Shown: positions 1 through 8,696 of the stretch, in pieces
Numbering within the stretch: the first letter of the stretch is position 1
Layout: each line of letters starts with the position of its first letter
Made by a program: the position numbers and the translations under genes
Notes under the pieces: generated by a model
Told to the model about the DNA's origin: nothing
The model's input: the letters and a program-made list of their open reading frames with translations, nothing else
Database searches by the model: none
NCBI RefSeq assembly: GCF_036248275.1
Contig: NZ_CP109181.1
Coordinates: 8,246,001 to 8,310,000 of the forward strand
Origin: Streptomyces sp. NBC_01716
Lineage (GTDB): Bacteria > Actinomycetota > Actinomycetes > Streptomycetales > Streptomycetaceae
Direction of reading: 5' to 3'
Length of the DNA: 64,000 bases

Positions 1-2
1 TG

Positions 3-788
3 AGGCTGATCCTCGGGCTCGACACCCCGACCGCAGGCCGTGTCACCGTCGCGGGCAAGCGCTACGCGGAGCTCGCCGCGCCTCTGCGTACCGTCGGCTC
101 ACTTCTGGACGCCAAGGGCGTGCACGGCGGCCGTTCGGCGCACCAGCACCTCGCCGCCCTCGCGGCGAGCAACGGCATCCCGGGACGCCGCGTCGACGAC
201 GTACTGGACCTCGTCGGCCTGCCCGCCGACACCGCTCGCACCCGGACCAAGGGCTTCTCGCTCGGGATCGCCGCCGCGCTGATCGGTGACCCCGAGGTGC
301 TCATCCTGGACGAACCGGTCAACGGCCTCGACACCGAAGGCGTCCGCTGGATCCGCGGACTGATGAAGTCCCTTGCCGCGCAAGGCCGTACGGTCTTCCT
401 CTCCAGCCATCTGATGAGCGAGATGGAACTGACCGCCGACCATCTCGTCGTGATCGGTCGCGGCAGGCTCATCGCCGACACCACGATGCGCGACTTCATC
501 ACCGCCAACTCCCGGTCCCACACGCTCGTCCGCTCCCCGGAGCCCGAGAGGCTGCGGGCGCTGCTGGAGGCCAGGGGATGGGGCGTACGGCTGGACCCCG
601 GCGGTGGCTGGCGGGTCGACGGCACCGATGCCACCGCCATCGGCGACCTGGCGCGCGACCACGGTCTCGCCGTCCATGAACTCACCCCGGCGCGCTCCAC
701 GTTGGAGGAGGTCTACACGGCGCTGGCGGGCGACTCGGCCGAATACCGCGCCGGCGAGGCCACGACCGGGGCGGAGGCGGTCCGATGA
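3..788 (+). CDS. ABC transporter ATP-binding protein, 5' truncated by window edge
   Basis: ATPase subunit of an ABC-2 type exporter; the N-terminus with Walker A lies outside the window, and the reading frame is open from base 3. Visible motifs are the Walker B/D-loop stretch LILDEPVNGLD (near bases 301-333) and the H-loop in LSSHLMSEM. The permease gene follows with an ATGA overlap, so the two are translationally coupled. Odd: the signature region reads GFSLGIAAALIGDP. In the family as I know it this stretch is usually GFSLGM-R/G-QRLGIAAALLGDP, so about six residues of the signature helix seem to be missing, in frame. Function may be impaired, or the substrate/partner relationship altered. 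The fold assignment is secure; the consequence of the gap is inference. Confidence 0.93.
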   Translation, partial: RLILGLDTPTAGRVTVAGKRYAELAAPLRTVGSLLDAKGVHGGRSAHQHLAALAASNGIPGRRVDDVLDLVGLPADTARTRTKGFSLGIAAALIGDPEVLILDEPVNGLDTEGVRWIRGLMKSLAAQGRTVFLSSHLMSEMELTADHLVVIGRGRLIADTTMRDFITANSRSHTLVRSPEPERLRALLEARGWGVRLDPGGGWRVDGTDATAIGDLARDHGLAVHELTPARSTLEEVYTALAGDSAEYRAGEATTGAEAVR

Positions 789-1552
789 CGAACGACAGTC
801 TTGCCGCGCGGGCCGGATTCCGGCAGGCACTCGCCGCCGAGTGGATCAAATTCCGCAGTGTGCGCTCCACGGTCCGGACGACGGTCGCCACCGCCGTGGT
901 CCCTGTCGCCGGGGCGGTGTTCGTCGCCGTGTCCGGGAGCCTCCAGGACGACGACACGGTCATCGGCGGCAGCCTCACCCTGGCCGTCGTCGCGCAGATG
1001 CTCGCCGCGGTCGTCGGCGCGATGACCATCACCGGCGAGTACGGCAGCGGCACCATCCGTACGACCCTCGCGGCCAGCCCGAGCCGGGGCACGGTCGTCG
1101 CCGCCAAGGCGGCACTCGTCGCCGGTCTGATGTACGCGATCGCCCTGGTCTCCTGCTCGCTCGCCGTCCTGGCCGGTGACGCGCTCCTGCCCGCCCGGTA
1201 CGCGACCGGGGAGCCGCTGCCGGCCCTCTTCGGCATCGCGGGCTCCTTGGCCGTGGCAGGGTTGCTGGGCCTGGCCGTCGGTACGCTCGTACGGCACTCG
1301 GCGGGCGCCGTCACCACCGTCATCGGCCTGCTCCTGCTGCCGTCCCTCTTCGGTCCGCTCTTCGGGGAGGCGCGGCGCTGGATCGCCGGTCTGTCGCCGA
1401 CCGCCGCACTGGAGAAGCTGACGCAGACCTCGGACGCGACAGCCGAAACCGTCGGCAGCCTGGGGCCCTGGCCGTCGCTGTGGCTGGTGGCCGGCTGTAC
1501 GGCGGCGCTGCTCCTGGTCGCCGTCGGGGCGCTGCGCCGCCGCGATGTCTGA
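785..1552 (+). CDS. ABC-2 type transporter permease
   Basis: Integral membrane subunit, 255 aa, partner of the upstream ATPase. It has about six hydrophobic segments: an N-terminal one near residues 30-50, a pair before and after the short motif MTITGEYGSGTIRTTL (about residue 80), and three more ending near residue 250. The ITxEYxxGTIRTTL stretch is the hallmark loop of ABC-2 permeases of this class. The ATG start overlaps the stop of the ATPase gene (ATGA). Substrate unknown; such pairs usually export lipids, peptides or drugs. The gene ends 20 bp before the end of a convergent gene. Confidence 0.9.
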   Translation: MTNDSLAARAGFRQALAAEWIKFRSVRSTVRTTVATAVVPVAGAVFVAVSGSLQDDDTVIGGSLTLAVVAQMLAAVVGAMTITGEYGSGTIRTTLAASPSRGTVVAAKAALVAGLMYAIALVSCSLAVLAGDALLPARYATGEPLPALFGIAGSLAVAGLLGLAVGTLVRHSAGAVTTVIGLLLLPSLFGPLFGEARRWIAGLSPTAALEKLTQTSDATAETVGSLGPWPSLWLVAGCTAALLLVAVGALRRRDV

Positions 1553-1572
1553 TGGTGGCCCGGCGCGGTGGG

Positions 1573-2388
1573 TCAGGGTGTGTGGACGTACGGCGTGGTC
1601 GTGCTCAGCTCCTCGAAACCGAGCCGCCGCAGGATGGGGCGGCTCTGGCTCGACGCGTCGACCTGGAGGTAGCGGTAGCCGCGCTCGGCCGCCAGGCCCG
1701 TACGGAAGGCGACCAGGGCGCGGTAGAGACCCCGGCCGCGCCAGCCGGGGACGGTGCCGCCGCCCCAGAGGCCCGCGAACTCCGTGCCGGCCGGCAGCTC
1801 CATCCGCGCGGCGCTCACCGGCGTGTCACCGGCCATGGCGAGGGCGGCGGCGACGCTCCCCGGTGCGGCGGCGAGCTGGGCCAGCAGCCGCTCGCGGATG
1901 TGGGTACGGTCCGTACCGAACGCCCGCTCGTGGACCTCGGCCATCAACTCCACGCCCGCCGCGTCGGTCACCGCGACCAGCCGCACCCCCTCGGGCACCG
2001 CGACATCGGTCGGCAGGCCGGCCGCCTCGGCGATCATCAGCGTCTCCGGCGGCTCGGGCGTGAACCCGGCGGCGGCCAGCCGGCCCGCGAGGTCGTGGGG
2101 CGCGTCGTGGGAGTAGAGCTTCCACTCGAACTCCAGGCCGAGGGAGGTGAAATGACGTATCTGCTCGGCGATCGCGGTATCCGCCGAGCCTTCGTCCAGA
2201 TCCGACCACAGGACCCCGTTCCAGCCGCCGTCCGACTCCTGCTCCGAGTCCGGTCCGGCTCCGCCTGCGGGGGCCGCCGTCTGGCGGACCACGGCGCCGA
2301 CCCGTTCGACCACGGCCCCGGGGCTGTCGGCCGGGGCTTCTCTGCGCATCTGGCGGTCGAACAGCGCGCGTACCGCTTCGGTGTCCAT
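1573..2388 (-). CDS. GNAT family N-acetyltransferase
   Basis: 271 aa protein with the acetyl-CoA binding loop VPGWRGRGLYRAL near residue 215, matching the R/Q-x-x-G-x-G/A motif A of the GNAT superfamily. The N-terminal half resembles the helper domain of two-domain GNATs. The C-terminal part carries the usual strand/helix set around the AERGYRYLQVDASSQSRPIL segment. It probably transfers acetyl from acetyl-CoA to an amine on a small molecule or protein; the substrate cannot be read from sequence. The ATG is preceded by GAGGTGGG at good spacing. Monocistronic, convergent with the ABC permease. Confidence 0.88.
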   Translation of the reverse strand: MDTEAVRALFDRQMRREAPADSPGAVVERVGAVVRQTAAPAGGAGPDSEQESDGGWNGVLWSDLDEGSADTAIAEQIRHFTSLGLEFEWKLYSHDAPHDLAGRLAAAGFTPEPPETLMIAEAAGLPTDVAVPEGVRLVAVTDAAGVELMAEVHERAFGTDRTHIRERLLAQLAAAPGSVAAALAMAGDTPVSAARMELPAGTEFAGLWGGGTVPGWRGRGLYRALVAFRTGLAAERGYRYLQVDASSQSRPILRRLGFEELSTTTPYVHTP

Positions 2389-2447
2389 CGGCCCACCTCA
2401 GCGGAGCGCCACCGGCGCCGCAACCGGGTTTTCCGTGGCGCCGCCGG

Positions 2448-3137
2448 TCAGGCCGCCTTGCGGGTCTCGGTGAGCCGGGCGAAGGCGACGACGTTGCCCT
2501 GATACCCGGTCTTCTCGGTGAACGCGCCGCCGCAGGTGATCAGGCGCAGTTCCGGCGCCCCGGTCGGGCGGTAGACGCTCTTCGCCGGGAAGTCCCGCTT
2601 GCTGAAGCCCTTCACGCCGTACACGGTGAACACGGCCGTGGTGCCGTCGGCGCGCGTCACCTCGACGCGGCTGTCCCTGGCGAGCCGGCCCAAGTCGTAG
2701 AAGACGGCGGGGCCTTCGCCGGTGTCGACATGACCCACGATCACCGATGTGCCCTGCTCGCCGGGTGTCACCGACCCCCGGAAGTGGCCCGCCAGTTCGG
2801 GTCTGGCGGGCGGCGGCGCCTCGATCCAGCCATCGGCGTCCAGCGACACGCGGGTCAGGGGCGCGTCGACGCGTACCGAGGGGATACGGATCCGGGTCGC
2901 CGTGGAGCCCGGCAGGGGAGGCGCGGCCCTCGCGGCCGTTCCGGCCGGACGCGGCATCGGGACGGCGTCCGCACGCGAGTCCGGGCCGGCGTCGGACACG
3001 GCGGGTCCCGCGCCGGTGGGCTGCGGCGGGAGTACGAGCCGGCTCTCGCTGCTGAGCCGCACCACGAAGATGCCGACGAGCAGCAGCAGCACGACCGTCG
3101 ACCACCGGGAGGCCCGGAGCCTTTCCGTTTCCGTCAT
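2448..3137 (-). CDS. Class F-like sortase
   Basis: 229 aa transpeptidase with an N-terminal membrane anchor (residues 13-28), a Pro/Ala-rich linker, then a sortase domain from about residue 80. The catalytic His136 lies in SVIVGHVDT and Cys202 in LITCGG. The Arg that normally completes the triad just before the final strand is not evident; the loop is EKTGYQGNVV with Lys209 nearby. Sortases cleave sorting signals of surface proteins and join them to peptidoglycan or other acceptors. The ATG at 3137 overlaps the TGA of the upstream gene by one base (TGATG), so the two form an operon and the upstream secreted protein is the obvious candidate substrate. Confidence 0.87.
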   Translation of the reverse strand: MTETERLRASRWSTVVLLLLVGIFVVRLSSESRLVLPPQPTGAGPAVSDAGPDSRADAVPMPRPAGTAARAAPPLPGSTATRIRIPSVRVDAPLTRVSLDADGWIEAPPPARPELAGHFRGSVTPGEQGTSVIVGHVDTGEGPAVFYDLGRLARDSRVEVTRADGTTAVFTVYGVKGFSKRDFPAKSVYRPTGAPELRLITCGGAFTEKTGYQGNVVAFARLTETRKAA

Positions 3138-3814
3138 CACGCCGGCCGGCTGCGGACGAGACGGACCGCGCCGCCGACCGCGAGCGCGATGACCGCGCCG
3201 CCGACCGCGAGACCCGCCGTGTTCCGACCGCCGTCGGTGCTGCCACCGATGCCGGCCTTCACGCCCTTGTGCGCGCCGTCCGCATGGGTCTCGTGAGGCC
3301 GGGGCTCCGGGGGGCTCGGGTGCTCCGGCCGCAGCGGTTCCAGGGGATCGAGCGGGTCGAGCGGCGCCGGCGAGTGCGGCGGCTTGCCGGGCTTCCCGGG
3401 CCTGTCCGGCTTGTTCGCCTTTCCGGGCTTGTCGGCGATGCCGGTTGTGCCGGTCGTGCCGGACTTGATCATCAACGGTACCGAGCGGATCACACCGTCG
3501 CAGTCGAAGGTGATCTCGTACTCGGCCTCGGGCTTCACGTCGTCGAAGACCGTGGCCGACTTCTCCTCGCCCTCGGTCAGGGTGACGGTCTCGAACACTC
3601 CCGACGACACGGTCACGGTGGACGCCTCGCACCCGCTGCTCCGGATCGTCACCTCGTCACCGGGTGCGACCGCCTCGGGGGCCACGCTGAAGTCGAACTC
3701 CGCCTTGTCACCGGCGAACGCGGCCGGTCCCGCCCCGAGAACGAGGACGGCGGCGCCCGCGACCGCGGCCGAGGCCGTAGGGCCCGTCAGACAGGCCCTG
3801 GCTGTCGTGCGCAT
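3137..3814 (-). CDS. Secreted, C-terminally membrane-anchored protein paired with sortase
   Basis: 225 aa protein starting at MRTTARACLTG. I chose this ATG over one 15 bases upstream because GGAG lies 6 bases before it. Signal peptide to about residue 35 (ending near PAAFAGDKA), then an all-beta-looking domain with two Cys (in SSGCEAS and TFDCDG) that could form a disulfide, then a Pro/Lys/Gly-rich stalk of about 70 residues, then a hydrophobic C-terminal segment (GLAVGGAVIALAVGGAV) and a short Arg-rich tail. This is the layout of a surface protein with a sorting signal, but no clear LPxTG pentapeptide precedes the membrane segment. No family recognised beyond that. Confidence 0.75.
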   Translation of the reverse strand: MRTTARACLTGPTASAAVAGAAVLVLGAGPAAFAGDKAEFDFSVAPEAVAPGDEVTIRSSGCEASTVTVSSGVFETVTLTEGEEKSATVFDDVKPEAEYEITFDCDGVIRSVPLMIKSGTTGTTGIADKPGKANKPDRPGKPGKPPHSPAPLDPLDPLEPLRPEHPSPPEPRPHETHADGAHKGVKAGIGGSTDGGRNTAGLAVGGAVIALAVGGAVRLVRSRPA

Positions 3815-4215
3815 CGGATCTCCGCTCATGAGGGTCCCGGACGTCGGAGGCGTGCCACGGCGGGAAACGCCGAACGCGCCACACAGCGATCCCGACGCTA
3901 GAAGTGAGGAATTGTCAGCGCACTCCGGGGGCGCGCTCGTGCCCGCCAGTCGGGTTGCCGGGCGGGCACTCGGGTTACGGCGCCGGTGCGGTGAGGCGGC
4001 TGTGCCGACGAGGCAGCGGTGCCGGTGAGGCGGCTGGGGCGGTCGTGGCGGTTGTGGCGAACCGGGCGGAAGTGAACCGCCGGATTCGGCCCGGGATTTC
4101 GCGGAACCCGAACGGCGGACACACCGTGCGTGCCATGCTCGATAAGCACTCTTACCGGTGACTTCGCCACGGACGCACGGCGTGATTCGGGCATGGCTTG
4201 ATACGGGGAGAGCGG
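3815..4215. other. Intergenic region, divergent sortase operon / TetR gene
   Basis: 401 bp without a convincing gene. It must hold the promoters of both divergent units. A 9-bp perfect hairpin (GTGCCCGCC at 3939-3947 with GGCGGGCAC at 3961-3969) and two imperfect copies of a GGTGAGGCGGCTG-type sequence near 3988 and 4026 are visible; their role is unknown. Short open frames here have no ribosome binding site and unlikely composition. Confidence 0.5.
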
Positions 4216-4938
4216 ATGGAATCGACTGGTGACTCCGCGCACGGCACGGACGGTTTACGCGAGGCGGAGACCGGCGCCGGACACACGCGCAAAGCGCTGC
4301 GCCGTGAGCGGCTGCTGACGACGGCGACCGACCTCTTCACGACCCGCGGCTACGTGGGCACCTCGATCGAGCGGATCTGCGCCACGGCGCATGTGTCGAT
4401 CCGCGCGTTCTACGAGGAGTTCGAAGGGCGCGAGGCGCTGCTGATCGCGCTGCACAACGAGGTCGCGCGGGCCGGTATGGAGGCGACTCTCGCCGCCCTC
4501 GGTGATCCCGGGATGGACACGGCCGACACCCGGACGAGGGTGACCGCGCTGGGGCGCGCGTACGTGGGCGCCGTGACCGCCGATCCGGCCTCCGCGAAGG
4601 TCGCCTTCGTCGAGGTGATCGGGGTGAACCGAGCGGTGGAGGACCACCGGGTGGTCTGGCGCAGTCTGTGGACGGACTTCCTGACCGGCGAGGCGGACCG
4701 CGCCGTCGGGCGCGGCGAGGCGGTGCCGCGCGACTACACCCTGGCGATGGTCGCCCTGATCGGCGCCATCAACGAACTGATGGCGCACTGGGCCCGCAGC
4801 GGCGGAACGGTGCCGCGTGAGGTCGTGGCGGACGAGATGATCCACCACGTGCTCGCCACGATCGGTCATCCCGCCGGGGGTCGTCCCACCGGGCCGGGAG
4901 ACGGCCCCGTACGCGGACGAGGGAGCGTGAGGCCATGA
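4216..4938 (+). CDS. TetR/AcrR family transcriptional regulator
   Basis: 240 aa repressor-type regulator. The N-terminal DNA-binding domain spans about residues 25-75 with the helix-turn-helix TSIERICATAHVSIRAFYEEF. The C-terminal all-helical domain would bind an effector. The ATG at 4216 has GGGGAGAG directly upstream; an upstream TTG in frame is less likely. It overlaps the next small gene by ATGA. Target genes are not evident: the divergent sortase pair and the downstream small gene are the nearest candidates. Confidence 0.9.
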   Translation: MESTGDSAHGTDGLREAETGAGHTRKALRRERLLTTATDLFTTRGYVGTSIERICATAHVSIRAFYEEFEGREALLIALHNEVARAGMEATLAALGDPGMDTADTRTRVTALGRAYVGAVTADPASAKVAFVEVIGVNRAVEDHRVVWRSLWTDFLTGEADRAVGRGEAVPRDYTLAMVALIGAINELMAHWARSGGTVPREVVADEMIHHVLATIGHPAGGRPTGPGDGPVRGRGSVRP

Positions 4939-5204
4939 GCGGGCTCTGGCACCAGGTCATGCGGAGCATGTCCCAGCCGGACGCGTCGCCGGACGACGAC
5001 ATCCTCGCGCTGGCCGCCGCCGACATCGCCCTGCGCAACCATCCGGAACCGCCCGCCGACGCGGACGTCGTCCTGGACATCGCGCGGTCCGAGTTCGCCG
5101 CCGTACTGACCGTGCGGCAGGCCAGGGCGGCGCTCCAGAGGGCCCGTGAGATGGCCAGGGAACAGGCGGCGCAGGACCGGGAGCGTACGGACGGGAACGG
5201 CTGA
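4935..5204 (+). CDS. Small conserved hypothetical protein, TetR partner
   Basis: 89 aa, acidic in the middle and charged/helical at the C-terminus (QRAREMAREQAAQDRE). There is no signal peptide or membrane segment and I recognise no domain. Its ATG overlaps the TGA of the TetR gene, so it is very likely translated with it. A 7-bp hairpin (GCTGAAC/GTTCAGC, 5200-5217) straddles its stop codon. Confidence 0.65.
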   Translation: MSGLWHQVMRSMSQPDASPDDDILALAAADIALRNHPEPPADADVVLDIARSEFAAVLTVRQARAALQRAREMAREQAAQDRERTDGNG

Positions 5205-5217
5205 ACGGCAGTTCAGC
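5200..5217. repeat. Short perfect hairpin over a stop codon
   Basis: GCTGAAC (5200-5206), loop GGCA, GTTCAGC (5211-5217). It could be a weak terminator of the TetR operon or an operator for the methyltransferase gene 53 bp downstream. There is no T tract. Confidence 0.35.
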
Positions 5218-5269
5218 GGGTTACGCCGACGCGGGAGCGGTCCGTCCGCTCGGTTAGCCTGAGTGGACG

Positions 5270-6448
5270 ATGAACCGTTTGACGACGCCCTGGGGCGATC
5301 TCGACCTTGACCGCTTTCCCGAGCGGCCCCGCGACACGCTCCGGGCCTGGGACGCGGCCGACGAGTATCTGCTGCGGCATCTGGCCGGGGCCGAGGCGGA
5401 GGCCGGCCTTGATCTGTCCGGCACCGTGGCCGTCGTCGGCGACCGGTGGGGCGCGCTCGCCACCGCGCTCGCCCCGCACCGCCCCGTACAGATCACCGAC
5501 TCGTACCTCACCCAGCGGGCGACCGGTGCCAACCTGCTGCGCAACGGCATCGACGCCGGCGCCGTACGGCTCCTGTCGGCACGGGACACACCGCCCGAGC
5601 GAATCGACGTCCTGCTGATCCGGGTGCCCAAGAGCCTCTCGCTCCTGGAGGACCAGCTGCACCGGCTGGCGCCCGCCCTGACTCCGGAGACCGTTGTCGT
5701 CGGCGCCGGCAAGGTCACCGAGATCCACACCTCCACGCTGAGACTCTTCGAGCAGATCCTCGGCCCCACCCGGACCTCGCTCGCCGTGAAGAAGGCGCGA
5801 CTGATCTTCTGCGCGCCTGCCGCCGACCGTGTCCGGGACCGGTCCGCAGGCCGCGCGGCGGCGAGCCCCTGGCCGATCTCGTACACCGTGCCCGAGGGCG
5901 CCGGCGCCGCCTCGGGGCTGAGCGTCACCAACCACGCCGGGATCTTCTGCGCCGAACGGCTCGACATCGGTACGAGGTTCTTCCTGCGCAATCTGCCCCA
6001 GCGGCGCGGCCGGGAGCATGTCGTCGACCTCGGCTGCGGGAACGGCGTGGTCGGCACGGCCGTCGCCGTGGCCAATCCGGAGGCCCGGCTGACGTTCATC
6101 GACGAGTCCTTCTCGGCCGTGGCGTCCGCCGAGGCGACCTTCCGCAAGAACGTCGACACCGACAATCCGGTGGAGTTCGTCGTCGGTGACGCCCTGGCCA
6201 CCGTGGCGGCCGGGTCGGCGGATCTCGTACTCAGCAACCCGCCGTTCCACAGCCATCAGGCGACCACAGATGCGACCGCCTGGCGGATGTTCACCGGGTC
6301 CCGGGAGGCGCTGCGCCCCGGCGGCGAGCTCTGGGTCGTCGGCAACAGGCATCTCGGCTACCACGCGAAGCTGCGGCGGCTGTTCGGCAACTGCGACGTG
6401 ATGGCGAGCGATCCGAAGTTCGTCGTCCTGCGGGCCGTCCGGCGCTGA
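5270..6448 (+). CDS. rlmG: RlmG-like 23S rRNA (guanine-N2)-methyltransferase
   Basis: 392 aa class I SAM-dependent methyltransferase with the two-lobe plan of RlmG/RsmC. The inactive N-terminal lobe contains LRAWDAADEYLL (near residue 25) and the conserved KVTEIHTSTLRLFEQILGPT block (about residue 143). The catalytic C-terminal lobe has the SAM-binding VVDLGCGNGVVG (about residue 248), the acidic FIDES, and the catalytic NPPFH motif (about residue 324). From memory it aligns end to end with E. coli RlmG (m2G1835 of 23S rRNA) in size and motif order. Expected to methylate an exocyclic guanine N2 in the ribosome; the exact position in this organism is inferred. Single gene, weak ribosome binding site. 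Confidence 0.88.
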   Translation: MNRLTTPWGDLDLDRFPERPRDTLRAWDAADEYLLRHLAGAEAEAGLDLSGTVAVVGDRWGALATALAPHRPVQITDSYLTQRATGANLLRNGIDAGAVRLLSARDTPPERIDVLLIRVPKSLSLLEDQLHRLAPALTPETVVVGAGKVTEIHTSTLRLFEQILGPTRTSLAVKKARLIFCAPAADRVRDRSAGRAAASPWPISYTVPEGAGAASGLSVTNHAGIFCAERLDIGTRFFLRNLPQRRGREHVVDLGCGNGVVGTAVAVANPEARLTFIDESFSAVASAEATFRKNVDTDNPVEFVVGDALATVAAGSADLVLSNPPFHSHQATTDATAWRMFTGSREALRPGGELWVVGNRHLGYHAKLRRLFGNCDVMASDPKFVVLRAVRR

Positions 6449-6541
6449 TCGCCGCGGGCCGCGCCTCGCGGGCCGCGTATTCGGTCCCCGACGCGCTGAC
6501 CGGCCCGAACTTGCCTTCCCCGACCTTCCGTTGGGCACACT

Positions 6542-8536
6542 GTGCCTGTGACGTCACTGCCGCAAGTTCCGCCCCAGGGCCAACACGGCTCGCAGACCGG
6601 CCACATGATCGTGTGTGGCGACGACGCGCTCGGCCACCGGCTGGCCGGTGAACTTCGTGAGGTCTACGGAGAACAGGTGACCCTCGTCGTCCCGCCGGTA
6701 CGCGCGGAACGCCGGGACCCCGCGCCGCTCACCGGCCGTGGCAGGGCGTCCGCCCTCATCGGCCGGGTGTCGGCGGTCATGGCCCGCACGTACGGCCCCA
6801 CGACCGGCGCTCCCGACGGCAGGACGGGCGATCCCGCGCTCCCGCGGCTCATGGAGGCCGCGGAGCTCGACACCGAGGTCCTCGTCGAGGCGGGAGTGGC
6901 CGAGGCGGCGGCGCTCGCGCTCGTCCACGACGACGACGAGGTCAACATCAGGACCGCCCTCGCCGCACGGCGTCTCAACCCCCAACTGCGCCTGGTCATC
7001 CGGCTCTACAACCGCAAGCTCGGCCAGCATCTCGAAGACCTGCTCGACCAGGCGGCGGCCGTCGCCGTCCCCGGTCTCGACATCGCCGCGCTCGACGCGT
7101 CCACCACCGTGCTCTCGGACGCCGACACCGCCGCCCCCGCGCTGGCCGCCACCGCCGTCGCCGGCACCAGCAAGATCGTCCGTGCCGACGGGCTGATGCT
7201 GCGGGCCGTGGAGCGCAATCCGCCGGGCCCCGGCGAGGTCGCCGACCCCGGTCTGTGCACCCTCGCCCTGCTGTCGTCCACGACCAACGACCCGGCGGGC
7301 GCGGAGGGTTCGGACAGCAGCGGCCACGACGGGCCCCGGCTGCTGCCCGACGACGCCAGCACCGCGGCGGCCACCGGCCGGGGGACCGTGGTCCTGGAGG
7401 CCGTCTCCCACGAGGGCGAGACGCTGTCCCGGCGGCGGACCATGGGGCGCGGCGCCCCGCTGGGCTCGCTCTTCTCGCCCCGGCTGCGCTGGTCGTTCGC
7501 GGGCATCGCCGCCGCCGTACTGGCCCTGGCCGTCGTCTCCTGGCTCACCACCGACGACCACCCGCTGCACGCGACGTACATCGTCCTGCTCGACCTGTTC
7601 GGCATCGGGGACCCCGCCACCGGCGAGGACCTGGACCGGCAGGTGGTCCAACTCCTGTCCGGAGTGGCCGGGTTGCTGCTGCTTCCGGTCCTGCTGGCCG
7701 CCGTGCTCGAAGCGCTGGGTACGTTCCGCAACGCCTCCGCCCTGCGCAGGCCGCCCCGCGGACTCTCCGGCCACATCGTGCTCCTCGGCCTCGGCAAGAT
7801 CGGCAGCAGGGTGCTGGTGCGGCTGCGTGAACTCGACATACCCGTGGTGTGTGTGGAGGAGGACCCCGAGGCCCGGGGCATCGCTCTCGCACGGAGCCTG
7901 CGGGTGCCGACGGTGGTCGGCGACGTGACGCAGGAGGGCGTCCTGGAGGCGGCCAAGGTGCACCGGGCGCACGCCCTTCTCGCGCTCACCAGCGTCGACG
8001 TCACCAACCTCGAAGCGGCCCTGTACGCGCGCTCCGTCAAACCGGACCTGCGCGTCGCCCTGCGGCTGTACGACGACGAGTTCGCCACCGCCGTCTACCG
8101 GACGCTGCGCGCGGCCCACCCCCGGGCCCTCACCCGCAGCCGCAGCGTCTCCACGCTCGCGGCGCCGGCCTTCGCCATCGCCATGATGGGGCGTCAGATC
8201 CTGGGTGCGATCCCGGTCGAGCGCAAGGTGCTGCTGGTCGCGGCCATCGACGTGGCGGGACACCCGAGGCTCGAAGGGCGCACCGTCGCCGAGGTGTTCA
8301 GGCCGGGCGCCTGGCGGATCATCGCGCTGGACACGGCGGCGCCGGGGGACCGGCTGCCCGATCTCGCCGACACCCGGCGCGACCACGACGAGGACCGGAC
8401 CGCCGGCCTGGTGTGGGAGCTGCACCCGGGGTACGTGCTGCGAGCGGAGGACCGTGTCGTGCTGGCGGCCACCCGGCGGGGTCTGGCCGAACTGATGGGC
8501 CGTCAGTCGACGCCGCCCCGGCCCTCCGTGCCCTGA
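6542..8536 (+). CDS. Membrane protein with two RCK/TrkA NAD-binding domains flanking a 2-TM pore-like segment
   Basis: 664 aa (GTG start; a second GTG lies two codons downstream). Order: first Rossmann domain (GHMIVCGDDALGHRLAG, about residues 20-230), linker, membrane segment 1 (about 318-338), a re-entrant-looking stretch containing LFGIGDPATGE (about 352), membrane segment 2 (about 366-393), second Rossmann domain (GHIVLLGLGKIGSRVL, from about 410), then a RCK-C-like tail. GIGDPATG sits where the TVGYGD filter sits in two-helix K+ channels, so this looks like an ion channel or transporter subunit gated by nucleotide. Both glycine-rich loops keep GxGxxG-like spacing. Ion selectivity is not certain. 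Confidence 0.82.
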   Translation: MPVTSLPQVPPQGQHGSQTGHMIVCGDDALGHRLAGELREVYGEQVTLVVPPVRAERRDPAPLTGRGRASALIGRVSAVMARTYGPTTGAPDGRTGDPALPRLMEAAELDTEVLVEAGVAEAAALALVHDDDEVNIRTALAARRLNPQLRLVIRLYNRKLGQHLEDLLDQAAAVAVPGLDIAALDASTTVLSDADTAAPALAATAVAGTSKIVRADGLMLRAVERNPPGPGEVADPGLCTLALLSSTTNDPAGAEGSDSSGHDGPRLLPDDASTAAATGRGTVVLEAVSHEGETLSRRRTMGRGAPLGSLFSPRLRWSFAGIAAAVLALAVVSWLTTDDHPLHATYIVLLDLFGIGDPATGEDLDRQVVQLLSGVAGLLLLPVLLAAVLEALGTFRNASALRRPPRGLSGHIVLLGLGKIGSRVLVRLRELDIPVVCVEEDPEARGIALARSLRVPTVVGDVTQEGVLEAAKVHRAHALLALTSVDVTNLEAALYARSVKPDLRVALRLYDDEFATAVYRTLRAAHPRALTRSRSVSTLAAPAFAIAMMGRQILGAIPVERKVLLVAAIDVAGHPRLEGRTVAEVFRPGAWRIIALDTAAPGDRLPDLADTRRDHDEDRTAGLVWELHPGYVLRAEDRVVLAATRRGLAELMGRQSTPPRPSVP

Positions 8537-8696
8537 GGCTCCGGCGGGGCGGGCCGCGCGGATATCGGCCACGGATGCGTCTGTTCCCGCCGTACTGCGA
8601 ACAGCGCCGCTTCACGTAAGCCTCCGTCCCCCCGTACGTCACGCGACTGCCCTACTGTTCCCGTCACTTCACTCGTCTGACCGGAAGGCCGGGAAC

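Noticed and set aside
3904..4161. Possible 85-aa gene between the sortase operon and TetR gene
   Set aside because: No ribosome binding site, repetitive Gly/Arg composition, and it lies where promoters are needed.
6554..8572. 672-codon minus-strand open frame opposite the RCK membrane protein
   Set aside because: Arg/Gly/His-rich shadow frame without motifs.
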